A DNA stretch of 39,353 bases. Origin: JAJDFU01 sp964641965. GTDB lineage: Bacteria > Bacteroidota > Bacteroidia > Chitinophagales > Saprospiraceae. This document shows positions 25,734-33,963 of this stretch, piece after piece. A model generated the notes under the pieces. That model was not told the origin of the DNA. It was given only the letters and a program-made list of their open reading frames with translations, and made no database searches. Made by a program: the position numbers and the translations under genes. Where the stretch lies: assembly GCA_964641965.1 (NCBI GenBank), contig CAZXLD010000046.1, positions 1 to 39,353 on the forward strand, in the 5' to 3' direction. Position 1 is the stretch's first letter. Every line of letters starts with the position of its first letter.

Positions 25734-26239
25734 GCGGAAGAGGGCTTGGCATTTCGGATTTTCTCTTCAATCTTCGTAGTGGAATAACCGGGAATGAAAT
25801 CGAGAATGATAACCTGTCCGCCGGCTTGTTTGACTTCTTTGGCACCTGCGATTGCATCGGGCTTATAGTCCCCTCCTTTGACAAGGAAGTCAGGTAGCAG
25901 ATGAGTAATTAATTGCTGCGGGGTATCTTCTTCAAAAGAGACTACTGCATCCACAAAAGCCAGTGCAGCCAGGGCTGTTTGACGTGTATTTTCATCCTGA
26001 ATTGGGCGGTTCGGACCTTTCAAACGGGTAACGGATTCAGAGCTATTCAAGCCAATAACCAGCCGGTCGCCAAGATCTGCAGCAGCAGCCAAATAATGAT
26101 AGTGCCCATAATGCAATAGGTCAAAACACCCATTGGTAAATACGACCCGTTCTCCATCAGATTTCCAGGAACCGACCGCTTGTCGGGCTTGCTCCCAGTT
26201 CATTATCTTATACCGGATTGATTTAAGGGTTTTGGACAT
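25730..26239 (-). CDS. rfaE2: D-glycero-beta-D-manno-heptose 1-phosphate adenylyltransferase
   Basis: This enzyme of 169 residues transfers AMP from ATP to heptose 1-phosphate, making ADP-heptose for the LPS inner core. The nucleotidyltransferase motif is FTNGCFDLLHYGHYHYL (about 34-50), with the HxGH signature as HYGH. Further family marks are VIGLNSSESVTRLKG, PDFLVKGGDY and the end motif GYSTTKIEEKI. Only the adenylyltransferase half is present; in many proteobacteria it is fused to a kinase as HldE, but the stand-alone form is usual in Bacteroidota. The ATG at 26239 overlaps the stop of the upstream membrane protein by one base (TGATG), which supports this start over the later Met13. Confidence 0.95.
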   Translation of the reverse strand: MSKTLKSIRYKIMNWEQARQAVGSWKSDGERVVFTNGCFDLLHYGHYHYLAAAADLGDRLVIGLNSSESVTRLKGPNRPIQDENTRQTALAALAFVDAVVSFEEDTPQQLITHLLPDFLVKGGDYKPDAIAGAKEVKQAGGQVIILDFIPGYSTTKIEEKIRNAKPSSA

Positions 26240-27306
26240 CAGCTTTCCAGCACGGGCTGGGGATGATAATTCCGGTTTAAGATAGGCAATAAAATCAGGG
26301 CCAGAATCCCAAAAAGAACGCTTCCTCCAATACTAATGGAGAAAAAAGCAATATTGGCCCAGGAAAACCCATCATCCCCACTTATGCCATAAATAGCCAA
26401 ACCTGCCTGGGCGAGAAAATGATAAGTACCCATTCCTCCCGGGCTGGGAATAACCACTCCCCAAGATCCAAAAACAAAAACCAATAATCCAGCCATAGGC
26501 CCGAGGTGAGCAGTTGGTTCAAAAGAGAAAAAGCAGAGGTAGGTCATGGAATAGTACATCACCCAGATAAAAAGACTGTGGAAAAGAAATAATGGTGGAT
26601 TATCTAATTTAAATATAGATTTAACCCCGTCGGCAAACCCTTGAACGATTTTGGCAATTCGCTGATACAAACTCCACCCCTCCAACCTTCTTCGAAAGAA
26701 GAAAAACAGTCCAAAGGCAGCGGCAAATGTGGCCAGGACAATTAAAAGCAGATTACCCGAATTCCCAAATTTTTCGCCCAGGTCAACGTATTGGTCAGCA
26801 AAGGCCAGAATTTTCTCTCTTTCCAGAATAACGGCTGTGGCAGTAACCAATAGAATAGATAGTACATCCACAATTCGATCTACCACCACTGTACCCATTA
26901 CTTTCTCTACCGGTATATGCTCGTATTGAGCCAAGGACCCAGCCCGAACTACCTCACCCATCCGGGGTAACCCCAGATTCGCAAAGTATCCAAGCATGAT
27001 TGTCAGAAACGAATTTTGAAAGGTGGGATTATATCCGAGGGGTTTGAATAGCATTTTCCAACGCAGGGCGCGGCTAATGTTACTCAAGAAAAAGGCTAAG
27101 ATGACCAAGATGATCCAAAAGTAATTGACCTGGGTAAAGTCGTACAGTACCTTATCCAGTAAACTGCAGTCAACAGTAGATATCCCCTTCTGGGCGCACT
27201 CTTCTTGATAAGCCTTATTTTGACTTTGATAAACAAGGTATAGGATTCCGACTCCAAGGCCAAGAAAGACCAAAAACTTCAGAGCGTTTAAGACGGACTT
27301 TTTCAA
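26239..27306 (-). CDS. Flippase-like membrane protein (LPG synthase TM domain / UPF0104)
   Basis: This is a polytopic membrane protein of 355 residues with about eight membrane segments and no catalytic domain. It matches the membrane part of lysylphosphatidylglycerol synthase (MprF) and the UPF0104/YbhN family: SNISRALRWKMLFKPLG, then LGLPRMGEVVRAGSLAQYE (near 115-133), VVVDRIVDVLSIL, and the late PSPGGMGTYHFLAQAGL. Such proteins are thought to move lipids or lipid-linked sugars across membranes. An N-terminal loop has two Cys (EECAQKGISTVDC) that could form a periplasmic disulfide. It is first of four overlapping or closely spaced genes ending at 23950; being coupled to the heptose gene suggests an envelope lipid role, but its substrate is unknown. 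Confidence 0.9.
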   Translation of the reverse strand: MKKSVLNALKFLVFLGLGVGILYLVYQSQNKAYQEECAQKGISTVDCSLLDKVLYDFTQVNYFWIILVILAFFLSNISRALRWKMLFKPLGYNPTFQNSFLTIMLGYFANLGLPRMGEVVRAGSLAQYEHIPVEKVMGTVVVDRIVDVLSILLVTATAVILEREKILAFADQYVDLGEKFGNSGNLLLIVLATFAAAFGLFFFFRRRLEGWSLYQRIAKIVQGFADGVKSIFKLDNPPLFLFHSLFIWVMYYSMTYLCFFSFEPTAHLGPMAGLLVFVFGSWGVVIPSPGGMGTYHFLAQAGLAIYGISGDDGFSWANIAFFSISIGGSVLFGILALILLPILNRNYHPQPVLES

Positions 27307-27385
27307 GGGATTACTACTTTGTTATTTTAGAAATAAAAAGAATGGTAAAAGTAGCAATCCTAGTCTATGGTTTACAATCCCATTT

Positions 27386-27754
27386 TTATGGGGTCGCCTC
27401 CAATACTGCCGGAATTTGATTTCTTGAGTTAGGGAAGACAACTTTTGGCTCAAACCTTTGGGCTTCTTCGGGACTCATCCACGCATAAGCGATAATGATT
27501 ATCGTATCCCCAACTTGTGCCTTCCTGGCAGCAGCACCGTTCAAACAGATAACTCCTGAATGCCGCTCGCCCTTAATAACGTACGTTTCCAAACGCTCCC
27601 CGTTATTGTTGTTGACGATTTGCACCTTTTCTCCTTCAATAAGATTGGCAGCTTCCATTAAAGCTTCATCAATGGTAATACTGCCGATATAATTTAGATC
27701 AGCTTCCGTAACAGTAGCCCTATGAATTTTTGATTTGAAACGGTGAATAAACAT
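27386..27754 (-). CDS. panD: Aspartate 1-decarboxylase
   Basis: PanD decarboxylates aspartate to beta-alanine, one of the two halves of pantothenate. The protein is made as a 122-residue proenzyme that cuts itself between Gly24 and Ser25 (IGSITID) to create the pyruvoyl cofactor; both residues are present. Other conserved blocks are HRATVTEADLNY, NGERLETYVI, and LNGAAARKAQVGDTIIIIAY. Length is normal. It lies 112 bases after panC in the same direction, and these two enzymes act in sequence: PanD product plus pantoate is joined by PanC. A perfect 8-bp hairpin lies just upstream of its start (27771-27803). The start is ATG at 27754. Confidence 0.97.
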   Translation of the reverse strand: MFIHRFKSKIHRATVTEADLNYIGSITIDEALMEAANLIEGEKVQIVNNNNGERLETYVIKGERHSGVICLNGAAARKAQVGDTIIIIAYAWMSPEEAQRFEPKVVFPNSRNQIPAVLEATP

Positions 27755-27770
27755 GATTTTATAGTTGTAA

Positions 27771-27803
27771 CTCCCAATAACCCTGCCAAACTTCGATTGG
27801 GAG
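27771..27803 (-). promoter_or_regulatory. Hairpin in panC-panD gap
   Basis: Perfect arms CTCCCAAT (27771-27778) and ATTGGGAG (27796-27803) have a 17-base loop. On the minus strand it ends 16 bases before the panD ATG, without a T-run, so it is not a standard terminator. It could affect panD translation or mRNA stability. Confidence 0.35.
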
Positions 27804-27866
27804 ATGTAATTCAGAAAAAATTAAATTGAACTCACCTGAGCAATTTTAAGAACAAGCCAAATAATA

Positions 27867-28718
27867 TTATGGTTTGACCAAAATATTATCAATCAGCCGG
27901 ATACCGCTAAGCCATACAGCTGTACATATAGCAACCTCAACAGGGGTGTTATTTTTGTCCATTTCCAGGAGTGTCTTTGCATCTACCAGATCAAAATATT
28001 CAACCTCAAAACCTGCCCCACTTAACTCTTTTCTTCCGCCTTCTGCTACTTTAGACGAAGATAGGCCTTGCAAGTAACGGTCATGAGCTGTTTTCAATAC
28101 TCGATAAATAAAGCCTGCTTTTTGCCGATCCGATTCTGAAAGGCGCTGATTCCGAGAACTCATTGCCAATCCATTTGGCTCCCGGACGGTGGGGAATGGA
28201 ATCAATTCGACAGATAATTTGAAAGTACGGAGCAAATGTTCGACCACCCTTATCTGTTGTAAATCTTTCTGTCCCATGACCAAAAAGTCAGGTTGTACTA
28301 AATCCAACAGACGCTTGACTACCTGAGCTACCCCTTCAAAGTGCCCCGGTCTGAACTTGCCCTCCATGACCTTTCCAAGATGCCCAAGATCAAGAGGCAA
28401 GTCAAAAGATGATCCCGATGGATAAACCTCTTCTACACTGGGCATGAACACGATCGATTCACCAATTGAACTAAGCGCCAGAATATCTTGCTCGGGCTGA
28501 CGGGGATAGGCAGCTAAGTCAGCTGCTTGATTGAATTGAGTCGGATTAACAAAAATGCTGACCACAGTCGCATCACCTATCTGCATTGATTTTTCAACAA
28601 GCGCCAAGTGCCCCCTATGCAACGCCCCCATGGTTGGGACAAAACTTATTTGCCCGGTAGAATGTCGGATGGATTCTAAGTGTTTTTGAAGGGAATCACC
28701 TTGTTTAAAGATCCGCAA
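27867..28718 (-). CDS. panC: Pantothenate synthetase
   Basis: PanC joins pantoate and beta-alanine with ATP to give pantothenate, the precursor of coenzyme A. The 283-residue protein shows the HIGH-type ATP site in FVPTMGALHRGHLALVEKS (about 27-45), the FVNPTQFN block, PGHFEGVAQVVKRLLDLVQPD, GQKDLQQ and the KMSKS-like MSSRNQRLS. All expected motifs are present and length is typical. The start is TTG at 28718: a TAA stop directly precedes it in frame and no in-frame ATG occurs before the essential motifs. The gene is divergent from the GT5 gene. panB was not seen in this window. Confidence 0.95.
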   Translation of the reverse strand: MRIFKQGDSLQKHLESIRHSTGQISFVPTMGALHRGHLALVEKSMQIGDATVVSIFVNPTQFNQAADLAAYPRQPEQDILALSSIGESIVFMPSVEEVYPSGSSFDLPLDLGHLGKVMEGKFRPGHFEGVAQVVKRLLDLVQPDFLVMGQKDLQQIRVVEHLLRTFKLSVELIPFPTVREPNGLAMSSRNQRLSESDRQKAGFIYRVLKTAHDRYLQGLSSSKVAEGGRKELSGAGFEVEYFDLVDAKTLLEMDKNNTPVEVAICTAVWLSGIRLIDNILVKP

Positions 28719-28810
28719 TTACTTAAAGTATTGAAGGTTGGCAATAAAGCTGTTTTCGCAATTGTACTACCATATCTCCATTGCATGGCAGAATAATATG
28801 GCAATTTTGT

Positions 28811-28818
28811 TAACTTTG
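28811..28818 (+). promoter_or_regulatory. Candidate -7 box upstream of GT5-like gene
   Basis: TAACTTTG matches TAnnTTTG exactly, 61 bases before the ATG at 28880 in the panC/GT5 divergent gap. A TTG occurs at 28781-28783, but the 27-base spacer is longer than the usual 19-21, so the -33 part is uncertain. Confidence 0.5.
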
Positions 28819-28879
28819 CACGTCAAATAAAGACCTGTATTTGGTTTTCTGCTTCAGTTCACAAATGTAGGATGGATTT

Positions 28880-29698
28880 ATGAGCAAAAAGAAAGTGCTG
28901 ATCGTAACCCAGGAGATGCAACCCTACACAGCGGCTAAGGAAATTTCTCAATTAGCTCGAAAATTACCTCAATATCTTCAGGAAAATGGAATGGAAATCA
29001 GGGTATTGATGCCTCGTTTCGGTTCTATTAATGAACGTCGCCACCGCTTGCATGAAGTCGTTCGGCTATCCGGCATGAATATCATTGTTGATGACGATGA
29101 TTATCCATTGATCATCAAAGTAGCCTCTCTTCCAGAAGCTCGTATGCAGGTTTATTTCTTGGATAACGATGATTTTTTCAAGCGTAAGAGCTTGTTTGAA
29201 GATGCCAATGGTAAGGCGCATGAGGATAATGCAGACCGAATGGTATTTTTCTGCAAAGGCGTGCTTGAAACCGTTAAAAAATTCGGTTGGGCCCCAGACA
29301 TTATACACTGCCACGGCTGGATGACCTCCCTAATCCCTTTGTACCTTAAAACGGCTTATAAAACTGAACCCATCTTCCAGAATGCGAAGGTGATATACTC
29401 TATCTACAAGGATCAGTTCTCCAATCATTTTTCAAACTCCTTCCTCGGTAAGGCTTCTATCAATAACCTCTCTGAAGAAAACCTTGAGGCTTACCACAAC
29501 GATTTAGGAATAACCCTACACGAGGGTGCGATCAATTTTTCGGATGCAGTAACGAAAAATGTTGATCTGGAAGGGGAGAACCTAAATGCGCTCCTAGAAT
29601 CGACCGATAAGTCGCTCTTGACCTATCAAGGGGAGGAAGATTTTTTTGAAACCATTCTGGAGTTTTACAACGCTTTGCTCGCCGAAGAAGTCTCTTAG
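28880..29698 (+). CDS. GT5 N-terminal domain-only glycogen/starch synthase-like protein
   Basis: This 272-residue protein resembles only the first Rossmann domain of GlgA-type glycogen synthases (KKVLIVTQEMQPYTAAKEISQLARKL, later DIIHCHGWMTSLIPLYLK). Real glycogen synthases have about 480 residues, a KxGGL motif near residue 15 that binds ADP-glucose, and a second domain with the catalytic Glu. Here the K-T-G-G-L position reads T-A-A-K-E, and the second domain is missing, so it is unlikely to make glycogen alone. The GT5-like HxHxW remnant (HCHGW) remains. The same short form is, to my knowledge, common beside panC and DUF4270 in Bacteroidota. It may have a regulatory or binding role; this is unproven. 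Confidence 0.85.
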   Translation: MSKKKVLIVTQEMQPYTAAKEISQLARKLPQYLQENGMEIRVLMPRFGSINERRHRLHEVVRLSGMNIIVDDDDYPLIIKVASLPEARMQVYFLDNDDFFKRKSLFEDANGKAHEDNADRMVFFCKGVLETVKKFGWAPDIIHCHGWMTSLIPLYLKTAYKTEPIFQNAKVIYSIYKDQFSNHFSNSFLGKASINNLSEENLEAYHNDLGITLHEGAINFSDAVTKNVDLEGENLNALLESTDKSLLTYQGEEDFFETILEFYNALLAEEVS

Positions 29699-29777
29699 AC
29701 GGCATTTCCTTCTAACCGAGTCAATTCTTTCCGATGCGGTAACGACATTTGGGAAGAGAATGCGTAAAGAACCAAAC

Positions 29778-31196
29778 ATGAAATTTATTCCCCAACAATA
29801 CCAGCTGGGAATTCTTCTCCTGGCTTTAATGGTATCGTGTGCCGACCCCATTGAGCTAGGTCAAGAGATCATTGAAGAAGATATCGTCCAGGTAGCTATT
29901 ACGGATTCATTTGCAGTACGACTGGCTACCATATCTACAGAACCAGTCAGAACCTACTCCTCGCCCAATGACGACCTGATTATTCTATCACGTGGGCCAT
30001 TCGGTGCTATGCAAGACCCCTTGTTTGGTCAGGCTACCTCTAATTTGATCTTACAATTCAGACTGCCAAAAGATAACTTTGGTTTTCCAATTACTCCTTT
30101 TTTCGCAGATACTGCGGTATTGGACTCCATCATTTTGATTCTCCCATATGCAGATGGAGACGGTTATGGACCTGTGGGCGAAGAAGCATTCGGTATGGAG
30201 GTAAAGCGCTTGGATGAAAACTTGAATCCAGAGCAAGACTATTTTACAGATACTCGGTTAGCGACCCTACCCATGCCTCTTTATAACGATCAGTTTATCC
30301 CAAATCTGGATTCTGCTCAACGCATAAATTTTCTTAACGGAATAGCAGATACTTTGTCTTTCAGACATTTACGGATTCCCTTAGACAATACTTTCGGAGA
30401 AGAAGTATTGAATGCTGACAGCCTCACTTACACTTCCGATTCACTGTTTCAATTGTTTTTCAAAGGGTTAGAACTCAATCCTACTCAATTGACCAGCGGG
30501 ATGCTTGACTTTGATCTTAGCGCAGGAACAGGAGGTATATTTGTTCATTACAGGCGAGACGACACCTTAGCCACAACCTATCAGTTTACCTATTCTACAC
30601 CATCTGTCCGGACAGCCCGCTATGAGCACGACTTTGTTGGGTCCCCAAGCGAAGCATTCATCGACACTTCCCTGGATTCGTTGGCTTTCCTGCAAGGACT
30701 TGCCGGGCCAATGATTAGAATATCTATCCCGGAATTAGCAACCCTGGATAATGTCATTGTCAATAAAGCAGAGTTAATTCTTAATATTGCCAGCCTTCCT
30801 GGCGATGATCCCGATACATACCCCCCAGTGGACCAATTAATCGTTTCAGAACGAAACGAGGAAGGTACCTTGATCGTAGTTGACGATATCCAATTTGCAT
30901 CTCTTGCTCCAAATTTAAACGACCCTTTAGCTTTCGATCAGTCTTTGATCCTGAGTGAATTACTGCCCAGGAACACTTTTGGCGGTCAGATTGAAGCTGG
31001 GTTAGATGGGACACCTGATTTTTATCGGATCAACCTGACTTCCCACATGCAAGGATTCATCGACAGGGGTGGTACAGGGGAATTTTTTTTGAGCCTCAAT
31101 CCAAAAAATCAAACGCCTGAAAGGGTTGTTTTTTATGGTCCTGGAGATTCTGAATTTGCTCCGAAGCTATTATTGGCCATTACTCGAATCGAATAA
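29778..31196 (+). CDS. DUF4270 lipoprotein
   Basis: This 472-residue predicted outer-membrane lipoprotein has the start ATG at 29778 followed by a hydrophobic stretch and lipobox LMVSCAD, with the lipidated Cys at residue 21. An in-frame ATG 18 bases upstream (29760) is also possible. The mature protein is beta-rich with short conserved blocks of the Bacteroidota DUF4270 family: DSFAVRLATISTEPVRTY near the start, LILQFRLP and DSIILILPY in the first third, NKAELILNI later, and INLTSHMQGFIDRG near the end. The function is unknown; the beta-sandwich composition is compatible with a surface binding protein. It follows the GT5 gene by 79 bases and precedes glmS by 171 bases. Confidence 0.88.
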   Translation: MKFIPQQYQLGILLLALMVSCADPIELGQEIIEEDIVQVAITDSFAVRLATISTEPVRTYSSPNDDLIILSRGPFGAMQDPLFGQATSNLILQFRLPKDNFGFPITPFFADTAVLDSIILILPYADGDGYGPVGEEAFGMEVKRLDENLNPEQDYFTDTRLATLPMPLYNDQFIPNLDSAQRINFLNGIADTLSFRHLRIPLDNTFGEEVLNADSLTYTSDSLFQLFFKGLELNPTQLTSGMLDFDLSAGTGGIFVHYRRDDTLATTYQFTYSTPSVRTARYEHDFVGSPSEAFIDTSLDSLAFLQGLAGPMIRISIPELATLDNVIVNKAELILNIASLPGDDPDTYPPVDQLIVSERNEEGTLIVVDDIQFASLAPNLNDPLAFDQSLILSELLPRNTFGGQIEAGLDGTPDFYRINLTSHMQGFIDRGGTGEFFLSLNPKNQTPERVVFYGPGDSEFAPKLLLAITRIE

Positions 31197-31217
31197 AAAA
31201 ACCTTTAATGTTTTTTT
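31195..31217 (+). terminator. Weak A/T hairpin with T-run after DUF4270 gene
   Basis: Arms AAAAAAAC (31195-31202) and GTTTTTTT (31210-31217) flank a 7-base loop at the DUF4270 stop. The stem is almost only A-T pairs, so it is weak; the T-run makes partial termination before glmS possible. Confidence 0.35.
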
Positions 31218-31367
31218 GGGAAGAAATAAATTGTCATTTTTACAGCGGCGAATAAAACAACTCCCCGCCACTCTAGGTTTCATTAGAGTCCTTACCAAAT
31301 AAGTACCCTCCTCTCTTCCGACCTCCATGAACAGGTATACTGAATTTTAATCATTAATTCTAACCCT

Positions 31368-33206
31368 ATGTGCGGAATCGTTGGTTATATCGGTCCAAAG
31401 GATGCTTATCCCATCTTAATAAAAGGGCTTCAACGCTTGGAATATCGAGGATATGACAGTGCTGGAATTGCATTGATGAATGGGGATATTGAAGTTTACA
31501 AGAAAAAAGGTAAAGTTCAAGAGCTCGTCAATTATGCTGCTGACAAGATTCATTCCAGCTCAATCGGTGTGGGTCACACCCGCTGGGCTACCCATGGTGA
31601 GCCTAATGACACCAACGCTCACCCTCATCAGTCTGGTAACGGTCGGTTGGCTTTGGTCCATAATGGAATTATTGAAAATTATGATGTCCTTCGAGTTGCA
31701 CTGGAGAAAGAGGGACATGAGTTCCAGAGTGATACCGATACGGAGGTACTGGTACATCTCATCGAAGAAATCCTGGAAAGAGAAGAACTTTCCCTTGAGG
31801 AAGCAGTCCGAATTGCCCTGACCCGGGTTGTTGGTGCATATGCTATCGTGGTTTTGGATCGAAGGGAGCCCGGCAAATTGGTGGCTGCACGAAAACAGAG
31901 TCCTTTAGTTATTGGTATTGGTGAAGGGGAATACTTTGTTGCCTCAGATGCTACTCCCATTGTAGAGCATACGAATAAGGTTGTTTATCTGAACGACGAA
32001 GAAATTGCTGTAATTACCCGAGAGGGTGATCTTCAGATCAAAACCATTAAAAACGAAGTCCAAACCCCATTTATTCAAGAGTTGGACCTCAAGATTGAAA
32101 TGCTTGAAAAAGGTGGTTTTGATTATTTCATGCTCAAAGAAATTCACGAGCAGCCCAATACCATTGCAGATGCGATGAGGGGCAGGTTTAATGTGGAAGA
32201 AGGATGGGCTATTCTTGGTGGCATGGCAGACCATATTCAAAGAGTAGCCTCTGCCAAACGAATAATCATTGTTGGATGTGGTACTTCCTGGCATGCTGGT
32301 TTGATAGGAGAATATCTCCTTGAGGATTTGGCACGTATTCCTGTAGAGGTGGAATATGCTTCTGAATTTAGGTACCGAAACCCGATTATTACTTCCGAAG
32401 ATATCGTAATTGCCATCTCTCAATCCGGAGAGACTGCAGATACGCTGGCGGCACTTGAATTAGCGAAAGAGAAGGGTGCCCTCCTTTATGGCTTGGTTAA
32501 TGTGGTAGGTTCATCCATCGCCAGAACCACTCATTGTGGTTCGTATATTCATGCAGGCCCTGAAATTGGAGTGGCTTCTACCAAAGCTTTTACCGGACAG
32601 GTGACCCTGTTAGCCTTAATGGCGCTTAACCTGGCCCAAGAACGAGGTACTATTTCTGAATCTTATCGCAACCAATTAATAAAAGATTTGGCAGCAGTAC
32701 CAAAAATGGTGGAAAAGGTATTGGAGCACAATGCCCAGATCGAGTACATTGCTTCAGAGATCAAAGATCACCAGAATGCATTGTATCTGGGCCGTGGATA
32801 TAATTTCCCAGTTGCGCTGGAAGGGGCACTCAAACTAAAGGAAATCTCCTACATCCATGCCGAAGGCTACCCCGCTGCTGAAATGAAGCATGGTCCTATT
32901 GCCCTCATTGATGAACAAATGCCGGTCATCGTAATCGCTAACAATCAAAGCGCCTATGAGAAGATCGTTAGCAATATACAGGAGGTGAAGGCACGCAAAG
33001 GGAGGGTAATTGCTATAGTCCCTGAAGGTGATACCATCATTCGTAAAATTGCAGACTACAGCATTGAAATACCTTCAATTGCAGAACCATTATCTCCATT
33101 ATTATCCGTAGTACCGTTACAGTTACTTTCATACCACATTGCGGTTATGAGAGGATGTAATGTGGATCAGCCTAGGAACCTAGCAAAGTCTGTAACCGTA
33201 GAATAA
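31368..33206 (+). CDS. glmS: Glutamine--fructose-6-phosphate aminotransferase (isomerizing)
   Basis: GlmS makes glucosamine 6-phosphate from fructose 6-phosphate and glutamine, the entry step to UDP-GlcNAc for peptidoglycan and LPS. The 612-residue protein begins MCGIVGYIG, where Cys2 becomes the N-terminal nucleophile of the glutaminase domain (1-240; VGHTRWATHGEPNDTNAHP, LVHNGIIENY). Two SIS sugar-isomerase domains follow (SQSGETADTLAALELAKEKG near 350; the second near 465-600). The C-terminus DQPRNLAKSVTVE is the conserved end of the family. The 171-base leader shows no glmS ribozyme that I can recognise. It is followed by DUF4290 and MurA, so precursor synthesis and first use of UDP-GlcNAc are encoded close together. 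Confidence 0.98.
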   Translation: MCGIVGYIGPKDAYPILIKGLQRLEYRGYDSAGIALMNGDIEVYKKKGKVQELVNYAADKIHSSSIGVGHTRWATHGEPNDTNAHPHQSGNGRLALVHNGIIENYDVLRVALEKEGHEFQSDTDTEVLVHLIEEILEREELSLEEAVRIALTRVVGAYAIVVLDRREPGKLVAARKQSPLVIGIGEGEYFVASDATPIVEHTNKVVYLNDEEIAVITREGDLQIKTIKNEVQTPFIQELDLKIEMLEKGGFDYFMLKEIHEQPNTIADAMRGRFNVEEGWAILGGMADHIQRVASAKRIIIVGCGTSWHAGLIGEYLLEDLARIPVEVEYASEFRYRNPIITSEDIVIAISQSGETADTLAALELAKEKGALLYGLVNVVGSSIARTTHCGSYIHAGPEIGVASTKAFTGQVTLLALMALNLAQERGTISESYRNQLIKDLAAVPKMVEKVLEHNAQIEYIASEIKDHQNALYLGRGYNFPVALEGALKLKEISYIHAEGYPAAEMKHGPIALIDEQMPVIVIANNQSAYEKIVSNIQEVKARKGRVIAIVPEGDTIIRKIADYSIEIPSIAEPLSPLLSVVPLQLLSYHIAVMRGCNVDQPRNLAKSVTVE

Positions 33207-33228
33207 TAAGCTTTCCCGACAAAGGAGC

Positions 33229-33306
33229 ATTAGATCTACAACGATTAAACTATTTTCTACCTTATTAGCGGTATCTTTAGTAGTTACCGCTAATTCTCAA
33301 TTGTAA
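33229..33306 (+). pseudogene. Start-less signal-peptide-like mini-ORF (possible gene remnant)
   Basis: In the gap between glmS and DUF4290 one frame reads about 25 residues ending in TAA at 33304-33306. It contains KLFSTLLAVSLVVTANSQ, which has the n-region, hydrophobic core and small-residue cleavage site of a Sec signal peptide. An AAAGGAG sequence (33221-33227) stands one base before the first codon, but that codon is ATT at 33229 where ATG would be expected. It may be a leftover 5' end of an exported-protein gene with a mutated start, or a tiny peptide with a rare start. The 10-bp inverted repeat at 33264-33294 lies inside it. Confidence 0.4.
33264..33294 (+). promoter_or_regulatory. 10-bp inverted repeat between glmS and DUF4290 gene
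   Basis: Perfect arms ATTAGCGGTA (33264-33273) and TACCGCTAAT (33285-33294) have an 11-base loop. No T-run follows, so termination is doubtful. It lies 18 bases before the DUF4290 start and could influence its translation or be a protein-binding site. Confidence 0.45.
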
Positions 33307-33312
33307 TACTAC

Positions 33313-33963
33313 ATGGAATATAATTCTCAACGCGAGGAATTGACGATCCCGGAATATGGCCGCCACGTACAAAAACTTATAGATTATTGTAAGACGCTGG
33401 AAAAGGAAGAAGAACGTCAAGCGCTTGCAGAGCTTATCGTTAGGCTCATGATGCAAATGAATCCCCAGAGTCGAAACATGGAGGATTATCAAGACAAGCT
33501 TTGGAAGCATTTTTTTCGGATTGCCGATTATGATATCCAGGTGACTCCGCCAAATGGTGAAACGCCTGGCAAGCCGGATAAGGAGGTCAAACCGGATCAG
33601 TTGCACTATCCAGGGTCCCAGGCAAAATTCCGACACTATGGCCACTTGGTTCAACAGCTGATCGATAAGGCAATGGCCATGGAGGACTCAACAAAGAAAA
33701 CCGAGTTTACCCAGGTGATTGCCGCCTACATGAAGCTGGCTTACAAAACCTGGAATAAGGAACACTATGTGAGTGACGAAACGATAAAATCCGACCTAAA
33801 AGCCATTTCTGACGGGCAACTGGTTCTCGCTGAAGAGACTCAAATTGACAACCTTAGCCAATCTTCCAACAACAGCAACAAAAGGCGCAAATCCGGCCAG
33901 AGGGGTAAAAATGGGGGCCGGGGAGGCAAGAATTATAGTAAGGGACGGCGTCGTAAAAACTAG
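33313..33963 (+). CDS. DUF4290 family protein
   Basis: This 216-residue soluble protein has two parts. Residues about 1-165 form a helical DUF4290 domain (TIPEYGRHVQKLIDYC; LIVRLMMQMNPQSRNMEDYQDKLWKHF; YGHLVQQLIDKA). It appears internally duplicated, with YGRHVQKLIDYCKTLEKEEER echoed by YGHLVQQLIDKAMAMEDSTKK. Residues about 180-216 are a basic, glycine-rich tail (KRRKSGQRGKNGGRGGKN) of the kind that binds RNA or other polyanions. The function is unknown. The position directly before murA is, as far as I know, conserved in Bacteroidota. Start ATG at 33313. The following 116 bases before murA show no clear terminator, so they may be co-transcribed. Confidence 0.88.
   Translation: MEYNSQREELTIPEYGRHVQKLIDYCKTLEKEEERQALAELIVRLMMQMNPQSRNMEDYQDKLWKHFFRIADYDIQVTPPNGETPGKPDKEVKPDQLHYPGSQAKFRHYGHLVQQLIDKAMAMEDSTKKTEFTQVIAAYMKLAYKTWNKEHYVSDETIKSDLKAISDGQLVLAEETQIDNLSQSSNNSNKRRKSGQRGKNGGRGGKNYSKGRRRKN

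Noticed and set aside
31197..31367. Possible glmS ribozyme or riboswitch in the glmS leader
   Set aside because: Only a weak 6-bp ACTCTA/TAGAGT hairpin and an A/T stem are visible; nothing resembles the ribozyme core.
31944..32423. Reverse-strand 159-codon frame inside glmS
   Set aside because: It is antisense to the conserved GlmS isomerase region, with no recognisable domain.
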